From: Nocardia alba NBRC 108234
Lineage (GTDB): Bacteria; Actinomycetota; Actinomycetes; Mycobacteriales; Mycobacteriaceae
Direction: 5' to 3'
NCBI RefSeq assembly: GCF_001612665.1
Contig: NZ_BDAX01000040.1
Coordinates: forward strand, 1 to 40,242
DNA: 40,242 bases
Shown here: positions 31,524 to 40,173 of the stretch, one piece after another
Position numbering within the stretch: position 1 is the stretch's first letter
Layout of the letters: every line of letters begins with the position of its first letter
Notes under the pieces: model-generated
Seen by the model: the letters and a program-made list of their open reading frames with translations, nothing else
Told to the model about the DNA's origin: nothing
Databases searched by the model: none
Translations under genes and position numbers: made by a program

Positions 31524-32546
31524 CTACGCCATCCCGGACACCGCGGACCGGAACGCATCCGAAGCATAGAAGGGAGCCAGTCTGCGACGCAGCACGGTAT
31601 CGAGATAACCGCGCTCGTCGAGCGTCTCGAGAATCGGCGGGCCGAACCGCAGCGCCTCCTCGATCATGTCCGCGCGTCCGACGCCGAGCTCGGCCAGCAA
31701 TTCGGCAAGGGGGGTGTCGCCGTATTTGTCGAAGACGTGGTCCACCCCCTCGTCGAGCAACGCGTGGAAGTAGTCGGTCTCGCGGAAGGTTCGCCAGAAT
31801 TCGAAGACGAGCACGACGATATCCTCGACATCCTCGGCCGAGACCACATCGCGGAACGAGCCGACCGCGTCGCCGGTGTGTTTGCGCCAGGTCTCGCGGG
31901 CGCTGTCGAGCAATACCTCGTCGGCATCACTGCTGTTGCCGCGCAACACGAATCGCGCGCCGGTGCGGGTGATCGCGCCGATGCCGCTCTCGATCGCCGG
32001 CATCGCGGGTTCGGCCAACCGCGACAGCGCACCGCGCAGCGAACGCGCCAGGCCGCTGCCTTCGGGGTGCAGACCGTCGTCGACCGCGGTGACCACCGCG
32101 CGCTGCACCGCCTCGACGCACGCGTCGACGGTCACCGGGCTGTTGAGCACCAGGCGCACCAGCCGATGGGTGAGATCGAGCTCGGCTACGGCGTCGACCA
32201 GCTCGTCGAAGCGCCGGTTGTCGACGAGCTCACCGACCTCGATCTCGTCGTTGGCGCGGTGGTTGTACAGGCGGGTGGCGATCTCGCCGACGAGTTCGGG
32301 AATCGCGCCCTCGACCGGAACCTGCACGGCGAACTTGTGCGCGACCGCCTTGATCTGCTCGCGGGTCACCGCCTGCGCGAGGGTCAGCCGCGCGGCCTCG
32401 TCGAGCGCGCCGTCGATCTCCTCGGTGACGAACTCGAGGAACCCGGCGGGCTCGAGCAGCTGCTGTTTGGTGAACGCCACGTGCGCGTCGAGCACGCGCA
32501 CGGCCAGATCGACGTGCGAGCCGTGCCCCTCGTTCATCTCACCCAT
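31524..32546 (-). CDS. Unrecognised conserved-type hypothetical protein
   Basis: The 340-residue product is mostly helical and acidic, without signal peptide, membrane span or a motif I recognise. Repeated charged helices and the stretch GRADMIEEALRFGPPILETLDERGYLDTVLRRRLAPFY near the C-terminus look like a conserved protein-interaction region. Codon use matches its neighbours. ATG 32546 is preferred over ATG 32537, which would place GGTGAG too close; the frame is open to 32744 but the extra part looks non-coding. It lies 103 bases upstream of the DUF262 gene on the same strand and may share its transcript. Confidence 0.6.
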   Translation of the reverse strand: MGEMNEGHGSHVDLAVRVLDAHVAFTKQQLLEPAGFLEFVTEEIDGALDEAARLTLAQAVTREQIKAVAHKFAVQVPVEGAIPELVGEIATRLYNHRANDEIEVGELVDNRRFDELVDAVAELDLTHRLVRLVLNSPVTVDACVEAVQRAVVTAVDDGLHPEGSGLARSLRGALSRLAEPAMPAIESGIGAITRTGARFVLRGNSSDADEVLLDSARETWRKHTGDAVGSFRDVVSAEDVEDIVVLVFEFWRTFRETDYFHALLDEGVDHVFDKYGDTPLAELLAELGVGRADMIEEALRFGPPILETLDERGYLDTVLRRRLAPFYASDAFRSAVSGMA

Positions 32547-32693
32547 GCCGCCCAGATTGGCACAGTCCGCGACGCGACGCGAAAAGCTCGCGCGCATTGG
32601 TCGCCGACGCACACGACACGCCGGTTGCCTCGGCATACCCCGCCCACAATGCGGTGCGAAAAACCACATCGCGCGGTTTGCTGGCGAGTATGG

Positions 32694-32699
32694 CATACT
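32694..32699 (+). promoter_or_regulatory. Possible -10 element of the cold-shock gene
   Basis: CATACT lies 67 bases before the cspA ATG. If used, the mRNA would have a leader of about 60 bases, as cold-shock genes often do. No clear -35 was found. The rest of 32547-32766 shows no gene. Confidence 0.3.
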
Positions 32700-32766
32700 A
32701 AGTTGCTGAGACTGGGCTGATCGCAAGTGATCGCCATGGCTCACCTACGGAAAAGACTTTTAAAAC

Positions 32767-32970
32767 ATGACTCAAGGCACCGTCAAGTGGTTCAACGGCG
32801 AAAAGGGCTTCGGCTTCATCGCCCAAGACGGAGGCGGCCCCGACGTCTTCGTTCACTACTCGGCTATCGGCGGCTCGGGCTTCAAGTCCCTCGAAGAGGG
32901 ACAGCGGGTGGAGTTCGAGGTCGGCCAGGGCCAGAAGGGCCCCCAGGCCCAGGACGTCCGCGCCATCTGA
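32767..32970 (+). CDS. cspA: Cold-shock protein, CspA family
   Basis: A 67-residue single cold-shock domain. The nucleic-acid-binding motifs RNP1 (KGFGFI) and RNP2 (VFVHY) are intact, as are VKWFNGEKG at 6-14 and the C-terminal QAQDVRAI. It binds single-stranded RNA or DNA as an RNA chaperone. It is transcribed away from the gene at 31524 and ends in a classical intrinsic terminator. Which of the usual several actinobacterial Csp copies this is cannot be told. Confidence 0.95.
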   Translation: MTQGTVKWFNGEKGFGFIAQDGGGPDVFVHYSAIGGSGFKSLEEGQRVEFEVGQGQKGPQAQDVRAI

Positions 32971-32990
32971 TTTCGGCGTGAACTGAAAAT

Positions 32991-33018
32991 GCCCCGCACC
33001 AGTGGTGCGGGGCTTTTT
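32991..33018. terminator. Intrinsic terminator of cspA, usable also for glnE
   Basis: GCCCCGCACC and GGTGCGGGGC form a perfect 10-bp stem with loop AGT, followed by TTTTT on the plus strand. On the minus strand the stem is followed by ATTTTC. It lies between the ends of cspA and glnE. Confidence 0.9.
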
Positions 33019-33028
33019 CATGCCGTGA

Positions 33029-36000
33029 CTATCCCCCGAACACCCGCTCGACGACAACCTTCGCACGCCGGGTGACGCGCATATACGAATCGAGGAATTC
33101 GCTGCCGCCGTCGTCGTTGGGTCGGCCCGCTACCCGGGCAACCGCGGAGAGCAGTTGCCCAGGGCCCGGGAGTTGATCGGTCGGTTTGCCCTTGACCAGG
33201 ACGAGCGCGTTGCGGGCGGCGGTGGCGGTGATCCACGATTCCCGCAGGAGCGCGACATCCTCGGGTTCGAGAATGCCCTCGGCCTCGATCACGTCGAGCG
33301 TTTGCAAGGTCGAGGTGTTGTGCAACGCGGGTATCTCGTGCGCGTGGCGCAGTTGCAGCAACTGCACGGTCCATTCGATGTCGGCCAGGCCGCCGCGTCC
33401 CAGTTTGGTGTGGGTGGCCGGGTTGGCGCCGCGCGGGAGACGTTCGGCGTCGACGCGAGCCTTGATGCGGCGGATCTCGCGGACCGATTCCTCCGAGACC
33501 CCACCGGTCGGGTAGCGGATCGGGTCGATGACGTGCAGGAAGCGCAAGCCGAGATCCTGATCCCCCGCCACCTGGTGAGCGCGCAGCAGCGCCTGGACCT
33601 CCCACGGTTGGGCCCACTGGGTGTAGTAGGCCTGATAGGCCGCCAGCGTGCGAACCAGCGCGCCGTTACGGCCCTCGGGGCGCAGACCCGCGTCGACCTG
33701 CAGCGGCGGGTCGACGCTCGGGGCGCCGAGCAGCCGCTGGACTTTCTCGGCGATCCCGTTGGCCCACTTCACAGCGGTGGCCTCGTCCTCGCCGGGGCGC
33801 GGATCGCAGACGAACAGCACATCGGCGTCGGAGCCGTAGCCCAGTTCCATCCCGCCGAGCCTGCCCATGCCGATCACCGCGAAGTCGGCGGGCGCCGGCG
33901 CCGCGCGTTCGGCCTCCGAGGCACGGATGACCGCGCTCAGCGCCGCCTCCAGCACCGCGACCCAGACCGACGACAGGGCCGCGCACACCTGCGCGACGTC
34001 CAGCATGCCGAGCACGTCGGCCGAGGCGACCCGAGCCAGTTCGTGGCGACGCAGTGAACGTGCCGCCGCGACCGCGCGGTGGGGATCGTCGTAGCGGGCG
34101 GCCGCGGTCTGCATGCCACGGGCGACGTCTTCGGGTTCGGTCCTGAGTAACTGCGGACCGCCGGGCCCGTCGGCGTACATGCGGATGGTGTCGGGGGCGT
34201 TGATCAGCAGATCGGGCAGGTACTCCGAGGAACCGAGCACGATCATCAGACGCTGGGCGACCGCGCCCTCGTCACGCAGCACGCGCAGGAACCAGATCTG
34301 GTCGTCGAGTCCCTCCGATACCCGGCGGTACGCGAGCAGCCCGGCATCGGGATTCGGTGTGTCACCGAGCCATTCGAGCAGCGTCGGCAGCAGCAGCGCC
34401 TGGATGCGGCCCTTGCGCGAGACCCCGCCGGTGAGCGCTTTGAGGTGGCCGAGCGCGTTGGCGGGCGCGCCGTAGCCGAGGGCGGCGAGCTGGCGGACGG
34501 CGGCGTCGGGGCTCAGGCGCAAGGCGTCGGAGTCCATCCGGGCGACCGCGTCGAGCAGCGGGCGATAGAACAGTTTCGCGTGCAGCCGCCGAACCCGCAC
34601 GGCGTTGCGGCGGATGTCGGTGTCGAGCACGCCGACCGCGTCCTGGCGGCCGTCGGGCCGGATGTGGGCGGCGCGGGCCAGCCAGCGCATGCCCTCCTCG
34701 TCATCGGAGGCGGGCAAAGTGTGGGTGCGCTTGAGCCGTTGCAATTGCAGCCGGTGTTCGAGCAGGCGCAGGAATTCGTAGGAGGCGGTGAGGTTCGCGG
34801 CGTCCTCGCGGCCGACGTAGCCGCCCGCGGCGAGGGCGGCGAGCGCTTCGACGGTATTGGTGACGTGCAGCGCCTCGTCGACCCGACCGTGCACCAATTG
34901 CAGCAGCTGCACGGCGAATTCGACATCGCGCAGGCTGCCCGCGCCGAGCTTGAGTTCGCGCGCGCGCATGTCGGCGGGGACCAGGTCCTCGACCCGGCGG
35001 CGCATCGCCTGCACGTCGGCGACGAAGTCGGGGCGCTCCGAGGCGGTCCAGACCATCGGCATCAGCGCGTCGCGGTACTGCTTGCCGAGTTCCAGGTCGC
35101 CGGTCATCGGCCGGTTCTTCAACAGCGCCTGGAACTCCCAGGTCCGGGCCCACCGCTTGTAATAGGCGAGGTGAGAGTCGAGGGTGCGCACCAGGGCGCC
35201 CGCCTTGCCCTCGGGGCGCAGTGCTGCGTCGACCTCGAAGAAGGCCGAGCTCGCGACGCTCATCATCTCCGCGGCGAGCCGGGTGGCGGTCGCGTCGGCC
35301 GGTTCGGCGACGAACACCACATCGACATCGCTGACGTAATTCAGTTCTCGCGCACCGCATTTGCCCATCGCGATCACCGCGAGGCGCACCGGCACCGGAC
35401 CGTTCTTACACACCCTGGCCACCGCGACCGACAGGGCGGCGGTGAGCGCGGCATCGGCCAGATCCGACAGGTGCTTGCCGACCACCAGGTAGGGCGGCAC
35501 CGGTTCGTTCTCGACCGTGGAGGCGAGGTCGATGGCGGCCAGCAGCATCAGCTGATCGCGATACCTGCTGCGCAGCAAGGCGACCGCCTCCGGACCCGCT
35601 GTCGCGGCGCGCCACAGCATCGGCCCCGCGTTGGGTCCGGTCTCCGGCGCGGCGTCGACGGCGTCGAGCAGATCGGCGATCAGTTCGTCACGGCTGGGAA
35701 GTTCGTTCTCGCGCAGCACTTTCCACGCCGCCGGGACCGCGACCAGGTGGTCACCGAACGCCGTCGACGAGCCGAGCAGCCCGAACAGCCTGCCGCGCAA
35801 GGTGGTATCGGTACGGATCGCCGAATCCAGTTCGGGCCACTGATCTTCGAGAGATTCACGCAGCCGCACCAGTGTGCACAGGGCGAGATCGGCATCGGGC
35901 GAACGCGACAGTGCCCAGAGCACCGGCACCCCGTCGACGTTGTCCCAGCCGAGTTCGCGCAGGGAAGCCGCCGCTGTCGGTTCGAGTAAACCGAGCCGAC

Positions 36001-36043
36001 CCACACCGGGTACAGCGGAACGGGCAGTCGGTGGCCGGACCAT
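33029..36043 (-). CDS. glnE: Bifunctional glutamine synthetase adenylyltransferase/adenylyl-removing enzyme
   Basis: The 1004-residue enzyme carries two nucleotidyltransferase domains. The N-terminal one (adenylyl removal in E. coli) has YVSDVDVVF with Asp239/Asp241. The C-terminal one (adenylylation) has YGSDADVLF with Asp739/Asp741. Each is followed by ALRPEGK or GLRPEGR and a helical GlnE linker domain. Both active sites look intact. It switches GlnA1 off at Tyr406 when nitrogen is plentiful. ATG 36043 gives the family N-terminus; TAGGAT upstream fits a -10, so a leaderless transcript is possible in addition to read-through from glnA2, which ends 50 bases upstream. Convergent with cspA. 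Confidence 0.96.
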   Translation of the reverse strand: MVRPPTARSAVPGVGRLGLLEPTAAASLRELGWDNVDGVPVLWALSRSPDADLALCTLVRLRESLEDQWPELDSAIRTDTTLRGRLFGLLGSSTAFGDHLVAVPAAWKVLRENELPSRDELIADLLDAVDAAPETGPNAGPMLWRAATAGPEAVALLRSRYRDQLMLLAAIDLASTVENEPVPPYLVVGKHLSDLADAALTAALSVAVARVCKNGPVPVRLAVIAMGKCGARELNYVSDVDVVFVAEPADATATRLAAEMMSVASSAFFEVDAALRPEGKAGALVRTLDSHLAYYKRWARTWEFQALLKNRPMTGDLELGKQYRDALMPMVWTASERPDFVADVQAMRRRVEDLVPADMRARELKLGAGSLRDVEFAVQLLQLVHGRVDEALHVTNTVEALAALAAGGYVGREDAANLTASYEFLRLLEHRLQLQRLKRTHTLPASDDEEGMRWLARAAHIRPDGRQDAVGVLDTDIRRNAVRVRRLHAKLFYRPLLDAVARMDSDALRLSPDAAVRQLAALGYGAPANALGHLKALTGGVSRKGRIQALLLPTLLEWLGDTPNPDAGLLAYRRVSEGLDDQIWFLRVLRDEGAVAQRLMIVLGSSEYLPDLLINAPDTIRMYADGPGGPQLLRTEPEDVARGMQTAAARYDDPHRAVAAARSLRRHELARVASADVLGMLDVAQVCAALSSVWVAVLEAALSAVIRASEAERAAPAPADFAVIGMGRLGGMELGYGSDADVLFVCDPRPGEDEATAVKWANGIAEKVQRLLGAPSVDPPLQVDAGLRPEGRNGALVRTLAAYQAYYTQWAQPWEVQALLRAHQVAGDQDLGLRFLHVIDPIRYPTGGVSEESVREIRRIKARVDAERLPRGANPATHTKLGRGGLADIEWTVQLLQLRHAHEIPALHNTSTLQTLDVIEAEGILEPEDVALLRESWITATAARNALVLVKGKPTDQLPGPGQLLSAVARVAGRPNDDGGSEFLDSYMRVTRRAKVVVERVFGG

Positions 36044-36093
36044 AGCTGTAGATCCTAGCGGCTGGCGGCCGCGAGTTTCCGGCCGAGGACCGC

Positions 36094-37434
36094 TCAGAGA
36101 CTCAGGTACTCCTTCAGCTCCCACGGGGTGACCTGCGAGCGGTAATCGGCCCATTCGCGGCGCTTGTTGCGCAGGAAGAAGTCGAAGACGTGTTCGCCCA
36201 GCGTTTCGGCGACCAGCTCCGAGCGCTCCATCGCCTGCAGGGCCTCGTCGAGGGTGCCGGGCAGGGTGCGGAAGCCCATGGCGCGACGCTCGGCGTCGGT
36301 CAGCGACCACACATCGTCCTCGGCCTCGGGAGGCAGCGTGTAGCCCTTCTCGATGCCGCGCAGACCGGCGGCGAGCAGCACCGCGAAGGTCAGGTACGGG
36401 TTGCACGCCGAGTCCGGGCTGCGGATCTCGACGCGACGCGAGGACGACTTGTTCGGGGTGTACATCGGCACCCGCACCAGCGCGGACCGGTTGGACCGGC
36501 CCCACGAGGCCGCGGTCGGGGCTTCGCCGCCGTGGATCAGGCGCTTGTAGGAGTTGACCCACTGGTTGGTGATGGCGCTGATCTCGGGGGCGTGTTCGAG
36601 GATGCCCGCGATGAACGAACGCGCGGTGCCCGAGAGGTTGTTCGGGTCGTCGGGATCGGCGAAGGCGTTGTTCTCGCCCTCGAACAGGCTCATGTGGGTG
36701 TGCATGGCCGAGCCGGGGTACTGGGAGAACGGCTTCGGCATGAACGTCGCGCGCACGCCCTCGTCGATCGCCACCTCTTTGATCAGGTAGCGGAATGTCA
36801 TCACGTTGTCGGCCATCGAGAGCGCGTCGGCGTAGCGCAGGTCGATCTCCTGCTGGCCGGGTGCGCCCTCGTGGTGGCTGAACTCCACCGAGATGCCCAT
36901 CGATTCGAGCGAGTCGATGGCATGGCGGCGGAAGTTCGGCGCCGAATCGTGCACGGCCTGGTCGAAGAAGCCGCCGTTGTCGGCCGGGGTCGGCTCGTAG
37001 CCGCCCTCGAGGTTGTTCTCCAGCAGGAAGAACTCGATCTCGGGGTGCACGTAGCAGCTGAAGCCCGCGTCGGCGGCCTTGTTCAGCTGGCGGCGCAGCA
37101 CGTGGCGCGGGTCGGCCCAGGACGGCGAGCCGTCGGGCATGGTGATGTCGCAGAACATGCGCGCCGAGTGCTGGTGGCCCTTGGAGCTGGCCCACGGCAG
37201 CACCTGGAAGGTCGACGGATCGGGCCGCGCGACCATGTCCGCCTCGGACACGCGCGCGAAGCCCTCGATGGCCGAGCCGTCGAAGCCGATGCCCTCCTCG
37301 AAAGCGCCTTCGAGCTCAGCGGGAGCGATGGCGACGGACTTGAGGTAGCCCAGCACATCGGTGAACCAGAGACGGACGAAACGGATATCCCGCTCTTCGA
37401 GCGTCCGCAGCACGAATTCCTTCTGGCGATCCAT
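36094..37434 (-). CDS. glnA2: Glutamine synthetase type I, GlnA2-like, without adenylylation site
   Basis: The 446-residue glutamine synthetase has MDRQKEFVLRTLEERDIRFVRLWF at its start, close to mycobacterial GlnA2 as I recall it. It has FDGSAIEGF, PEIEFFLLE, HHEGAPGQQEIDLRYADAL, FMPKPFSQYPGSAMHTHMS and NRSALVRVP. It lacks the insert and the Tyr of adenylylated enzymes: Trp376 stands in DDVWSLTDAE. It should therefore escape GlnE. ATG 37434 is chosen by homology; GTG 37452 is possible. It probably heads a glnA2-glnE operon. In mycobacteria GlnA2 is not the main assimilatory enzyme; other substrates, such as D-glutamine or isoglutamine synthesis, have been discussed. Confidence 0.94.
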   Translation of the reverse strand: MDRQKEFVLRTLEERDIRFVRLWFTDVLGYLKSVAIAPAELEGAFEEGIGFDGSAIEGFARVSEADMVARPDPSTFQVLPWASSKGHQHSARMFCDITMPDGSPSWADPRHVLRRQLNKAADAGFSCYVHPEIEFFLLENNLEGGYEPTPADNGGFFDQAVHDSAPNFRRHAIDSLESMGISVEFSHHEGAPGQQEIDLRYADALSMADNVMTFRYLIKEVAIDEGVRATFMPKPFSQYPGSAMHTHMSLFEGENNAFADPDDPNNLSGTARSFIAGILEHAPEISAITNQWVNSYKRLIHGGEAPTAASWGRSNRSALVRVPMYTPNKSSSRRVEIRSPDSACNPYLTFAVLLAAGLRGIEKGYTLPPEAEDDVWSLTDAERRAMGFRTLPGTLDEALQAMERSELVAETLGEHVFDFFLRNKRREWADYRSQVTPWELKEYLSL

Positions 37435-37555
37435 ACCGGCGAGCGTAAGCACCCGGCGTTAAATCCGTGTTACATACGGAGACGGGTTTGCGATCTCGTC
37501 ACCTGGATCGCACATCTCACCGGCCACAACAGCGCGTAGTGAGCAGATGTGGCGC

Positions 37556-39088
37556 TCAGCATGTGAGTCCGGGAGCGGGCGTGGCGAGATCGACGAGGTA
37601 GTCGATCACCGCGGTGTCGAGGCACCGATCGCCCGCGACGAGCGCGGCGGTGTGCCGGTTGCCGCGGAAGGTGATCAGATCCGCGCCCAGCTGTGCGGCC
37701 AGGTCGACACCGGCCTGGTACGGCGTCGCCGGGTCGTCGGTGGTGGAGACCACGACCGTGGGCGGCAGTCCCGGGGCCGAGACGCGATGCGGGGTGCTGG
37801 TGTTGGGCACCGGCCAGGCGGCGCACAGTTCCAGCGGGGCGGCGCCGGTGCCCTTGCCGTCGTCGAGGAACGGGGCTGCCCTGCGGTACTCGGTGTCCTG
37901 ACGGCCGGTCACCGCGGGATCGGTGACCCGGGGATCGTCGACGCAGCGGATCGCGTTGAACGCGTCCTGGGTGTTGGCGTAGGTGCCGTCCTGGCGGCGG
38001 CCGTCGTACATATCGGCGAGCTGCAGCAGGGTGTCGCCGCTGCCCGCGCGCAGTTCGGTGAGCCCCTGGGTGAGGATCTGCCACAGGTCGTCGCTGTAGA
38101 GGGCCTGCTGGACGCCGGTGATCGCGTCGTTGTAGCTGAGGCCGCGCGGGTCGGCGGTCGGTGCCGCGGATCGCTCCAGCGGCCCGACCAGCTCGCGGAA
38201 ACGGGTGACGGCCTGGGCGGGATCGGTACCGAGCGGGCAGTCGGCGTTCTTCGCGCAGTCGGTGGCATAGGCGGTGAACACGCCCTGGAAGCCCGCCGCT
38301 TGCCGCAGTGACTCCTGGACCGGGTCCTGCGAGGAGTCGACCGCACCGTCGAGGACGAGCGCGCGCACGTTCTGCGGGTACTTCTCGGCGTAGGCCGAAC
38401 CGAGGCGGGTGCCGTAGGAGTAACCGAGGTAGCTCAGTTTCGCGTCACCGAGCACGGCCCGCATGACATCCATGTCCTGGACCACCTCACGGGTACCGAC
38501 GTGGCCGAGCAGGTCGGCGCCGGAACGCTGGGCGCAGCGGTCGGCGTACTCGCGGTTGTCGGCCTCGGCCTCGGCGATGCCCGCCGGGGTGTTGTCGGTG
38601 GGCGGCTCGGCGCGTTCGGCGTCGGCCTGCTGCGGGGTGAGGCAGACGATCGCGGGCAGCGACGAGCCGACACCGCGCGGATCGAACCCGACCCGATCGA
38701 ACTTCGCCGCCAGTTCGGTGCGGTTGCCGATTCCGGCCATCGACAGCCCGGAGACACCGGGTCCGCCCGGGTTCATCAGCAGTGAGCCGATCTTCTCGCC
38801 GGTGGCGGGGATCCGCGAGAGGGCGATCTGGGCGGTCGGGCCGTCCGGGCGCGCGTAGTCGATCGGCACCGTGATCCGCGCGCACTCGGTCTTGGGCGGC
38901 AGCCGGTCGTCCGGGCTGCCATAGCCCTCGCACGAACCCCAGTCGAGTTGCTGATCGTAGAAGCTGTTCAGGCCCGGTGGGGGCGGGGGCAGTTCCGCAC
39001 GCGGTGCGCTGTCCCGGTCGGTGCCGCATCCGGTGACGATCAACGCAGAGACAGCGCCGAGAAGCACGACGAGCCGGCCTCGCTGCAC
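37556..39088 (-). CDS. Lipoprotein serine protease/alpha-beta hydrolase, Hip1/CaeA-like
   Basis: The 510-residue protein has a lipoprotein signal with lipobox IVTGC (Cys21), an alpha/beta-hydrolase fold and a C-terminal TAP-like segment. The oxyanion block is LLMNPGGPGVSG, the nucleophile Ser224 is in LGYSYGT, the acid Asp in TTDDPATPY, and the catalytic His in GNRHTAAL. Four or more cysteines are placed as in mycobacterial Rv2223c/Rv2224c (Hip1), which are cell-envelope serine proteases. Only one copy is present here. GTG 39088 is preferred because AAAGGTGGG lies upstream and the signal peptide then has normal length; GTG 39148 or ATG 39121 would extend it. It lies between glnA2 and panB as in mycobacteria. 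Confidence 0.9.
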   Translation of the reverse strand: MQRGRLVVLLGAVSALIVTGCGTDRDSAPRAELPPPPPGLNSFYDQQLDWGSCEGYGSPDDRLPPKTECARITVPIDYARPDGPTAQIALSRIPATGEKIGSLLMNPGGPGVSGLSMAGIGNRTELAAKFDRVGFDPRGVGSSLPAIVCLTPQQADAERAEPPTDNTPAGIAEAEADNREYADRCAQRSGADLLGHVGTREVVQDMDVMRAVLGDAKLSYLGYSYGTRLGSAYAEKYPQNVRALVLDGAVDSSQDPVQESLRQAAGFQGVFTAYATDCAKNADCPLGTDPAQAVTRFRELVGPLERSAAPTADPRGLSYNDAITGVQQALYSDDLWQILTQGLTELRAGSGDTLLQLADMYDGRRQDGTYANTQDAFNAIRCVDDPRVTDPAVTGRQDTEYRRAAPFLDDGKGTGAAPLELCAAWPVPNTSTPHRVSAPGLPPTVVVSTTDDPATPYQAGVDLAAQLGADLITFRGNRHTAALVAGDRCLDTAVIDYLVDLATPAPGLTC

Positions 39089-39284
39089 AGTTGGCCCACC
39101 TTTCCGCGCCCCGCGGCGCATCAACGCGCCCGACTGGGCTCGCTTCACGGTAGCCGAATCGATCGATGTGACCGATCACACCGACGCCGGGCCTTAAACC
39201 GGCGCGGGCGCAGGTGGCACACTGGGATGGTCAGAAAAGCCCGGGGACCCGGAATGGGCCTCGAGGAACCAGACGAAAGGGACG

Positions 39285-40142
39285 ATGATGTCCGTATCCG
39301 ATGAGCAGAGTCCTGCCTACGGTGCCACGCCCGCCGACAACAAGCCACGCCGCAAGACCCGCGTCCAGCATCTACAGCAGATGAAGGCCGACGGTGAGCG
39401 CTGGTCGATGCTGACGGCCTACGACTATTCGTCCGCGCGACTGTTCGAGGAAGCCGGCATCCCCGTGCTGCTGGTCGGCGATTCCGCCGCCAATGTCGTC
39501 TACGGCTACGACACCACCGTGCCGATCACCGTCGACGAACTCATCCCGCTCGTGCGTGGGGTCGTACGCGGCGCACCGCACGCGCTGGTCGTCGCCGATC
39601 TGCCGTTCGGGACCTACGAGTCCTCGCCGCAGCAGGCCCTCGCGACCGCCATCCGCTTCATGAAGGAGGGCGGCGCGCACGCGGTGAAGCTCGAGGGCGG
39701 CGAACGCGTCGCCGAGCAGATCGCGCTGATCACCTCCGCCGGCATCCCCGTAATGGCCCACATCGGGTTCACCCCCCAGAGCGTGAACACCCTGGGCGGT
39801 TTCCGGGTGCAGGGTCGTGGCGACGGCGCCGAGCAGTTGGTAGCCGACGCGATCGCCGTGCAGGAAGCCGGCGCGTTCTCGGTGGTCATGGAAATGGTCC
39901 CCGCCGAGATCGCAGGCCAGGTCACCCGCAAACTGACCATCCCGACAGTCGGCATCGGCGCCGGCGCCGAGTGCGATGCCCAGGTGCTGGTCTGGCAGGA
40001 CATGGCAGGCTACACCAGCGGAAAAACCGCCAAGTTCGTCAAACGCTTCGGCAACGTAGGCGACGAACTCCGCACCGCCGCAGCCACATACGCCGCAGAA
40101 GTCCGCCAAGGCACCTTCCCTGGCCCCGAACACAGCTTCTGA
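39285..40142 (+). CDS. panB: 3-methyl-2-oxobutanoate hydroxymethyltransferase
   Basis: The 285-residue enzyme makes ketopantoate from ketoisovalerate and methylene-tetrahydrofolate, the first step of pantothenate synthesis. Family motifs are MLTAYDYSSARLFEEAGI, LVGDSAANVVYGYDTT with the metal-binding Asp, DLPFGTYE, GGAHAVKLEGG, MAHIGFTPQ and PTVGIGAG. It has an N-terminal extension of about 25 residues, as in other actinobacteria. Adjacent ATG codons at 39285 and 39288 follow AAAGGGACG. It is divergent from the Hip1-like gene, 196 bases between. Confidence 0.96.
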   Translation: MMSVSDEQSPAYGATPADNKPRRKTRVQHLQQMKADGERWSMLTAYDYSSARLFEEAGIPVLLVGDSAANVVYGYDTTVPITVDELIPLVRGVVRGAPHALVVADLPFGTYESSPQQALATAIRFMKEGGAHAVKLEGGERVAEQIALITSAGIPVMAHIGFTPQSVNTLGGFRVQGRGDGAEQLVADAIAVQEAGAFSVVMEMVPAEIAGQVTRKLTIPTVGIGAGAECDAQVLVWQDMAGYTSGKTAKFVKRFGNVGDELRTAAATYAAEVRQGTFPGPEHSF

Positions 40143-40148
40143 CCAAAA

Positions 40149-40173
40149 GACGCCCTCCGCCACCCTGAAGGCG
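40149..40173 (+). terminator. Weak hairpin after panB
   Basis: GACGCC and GGCGTC can pair around a 13-base loop a few bases after the panB stop. The stem is short and no U-tract follows. The rest of the window to 40242 shows no gene I can support. Confidence 0.3.

Noticed and set aside
36044..37195. Upstream extension of the glnE frame into glnA2
   Set aside because: The extension overlaps glnA2 in another frame; GlnE homology begins at about 36043.
37453..37555. GTGAC, GCAAA and GTAAC elements upstream of glnA2, considered as a GlnR box
   Set aside because: Spacing is irregular and half-elements are incomplete, unlike the clean site before glnA1.
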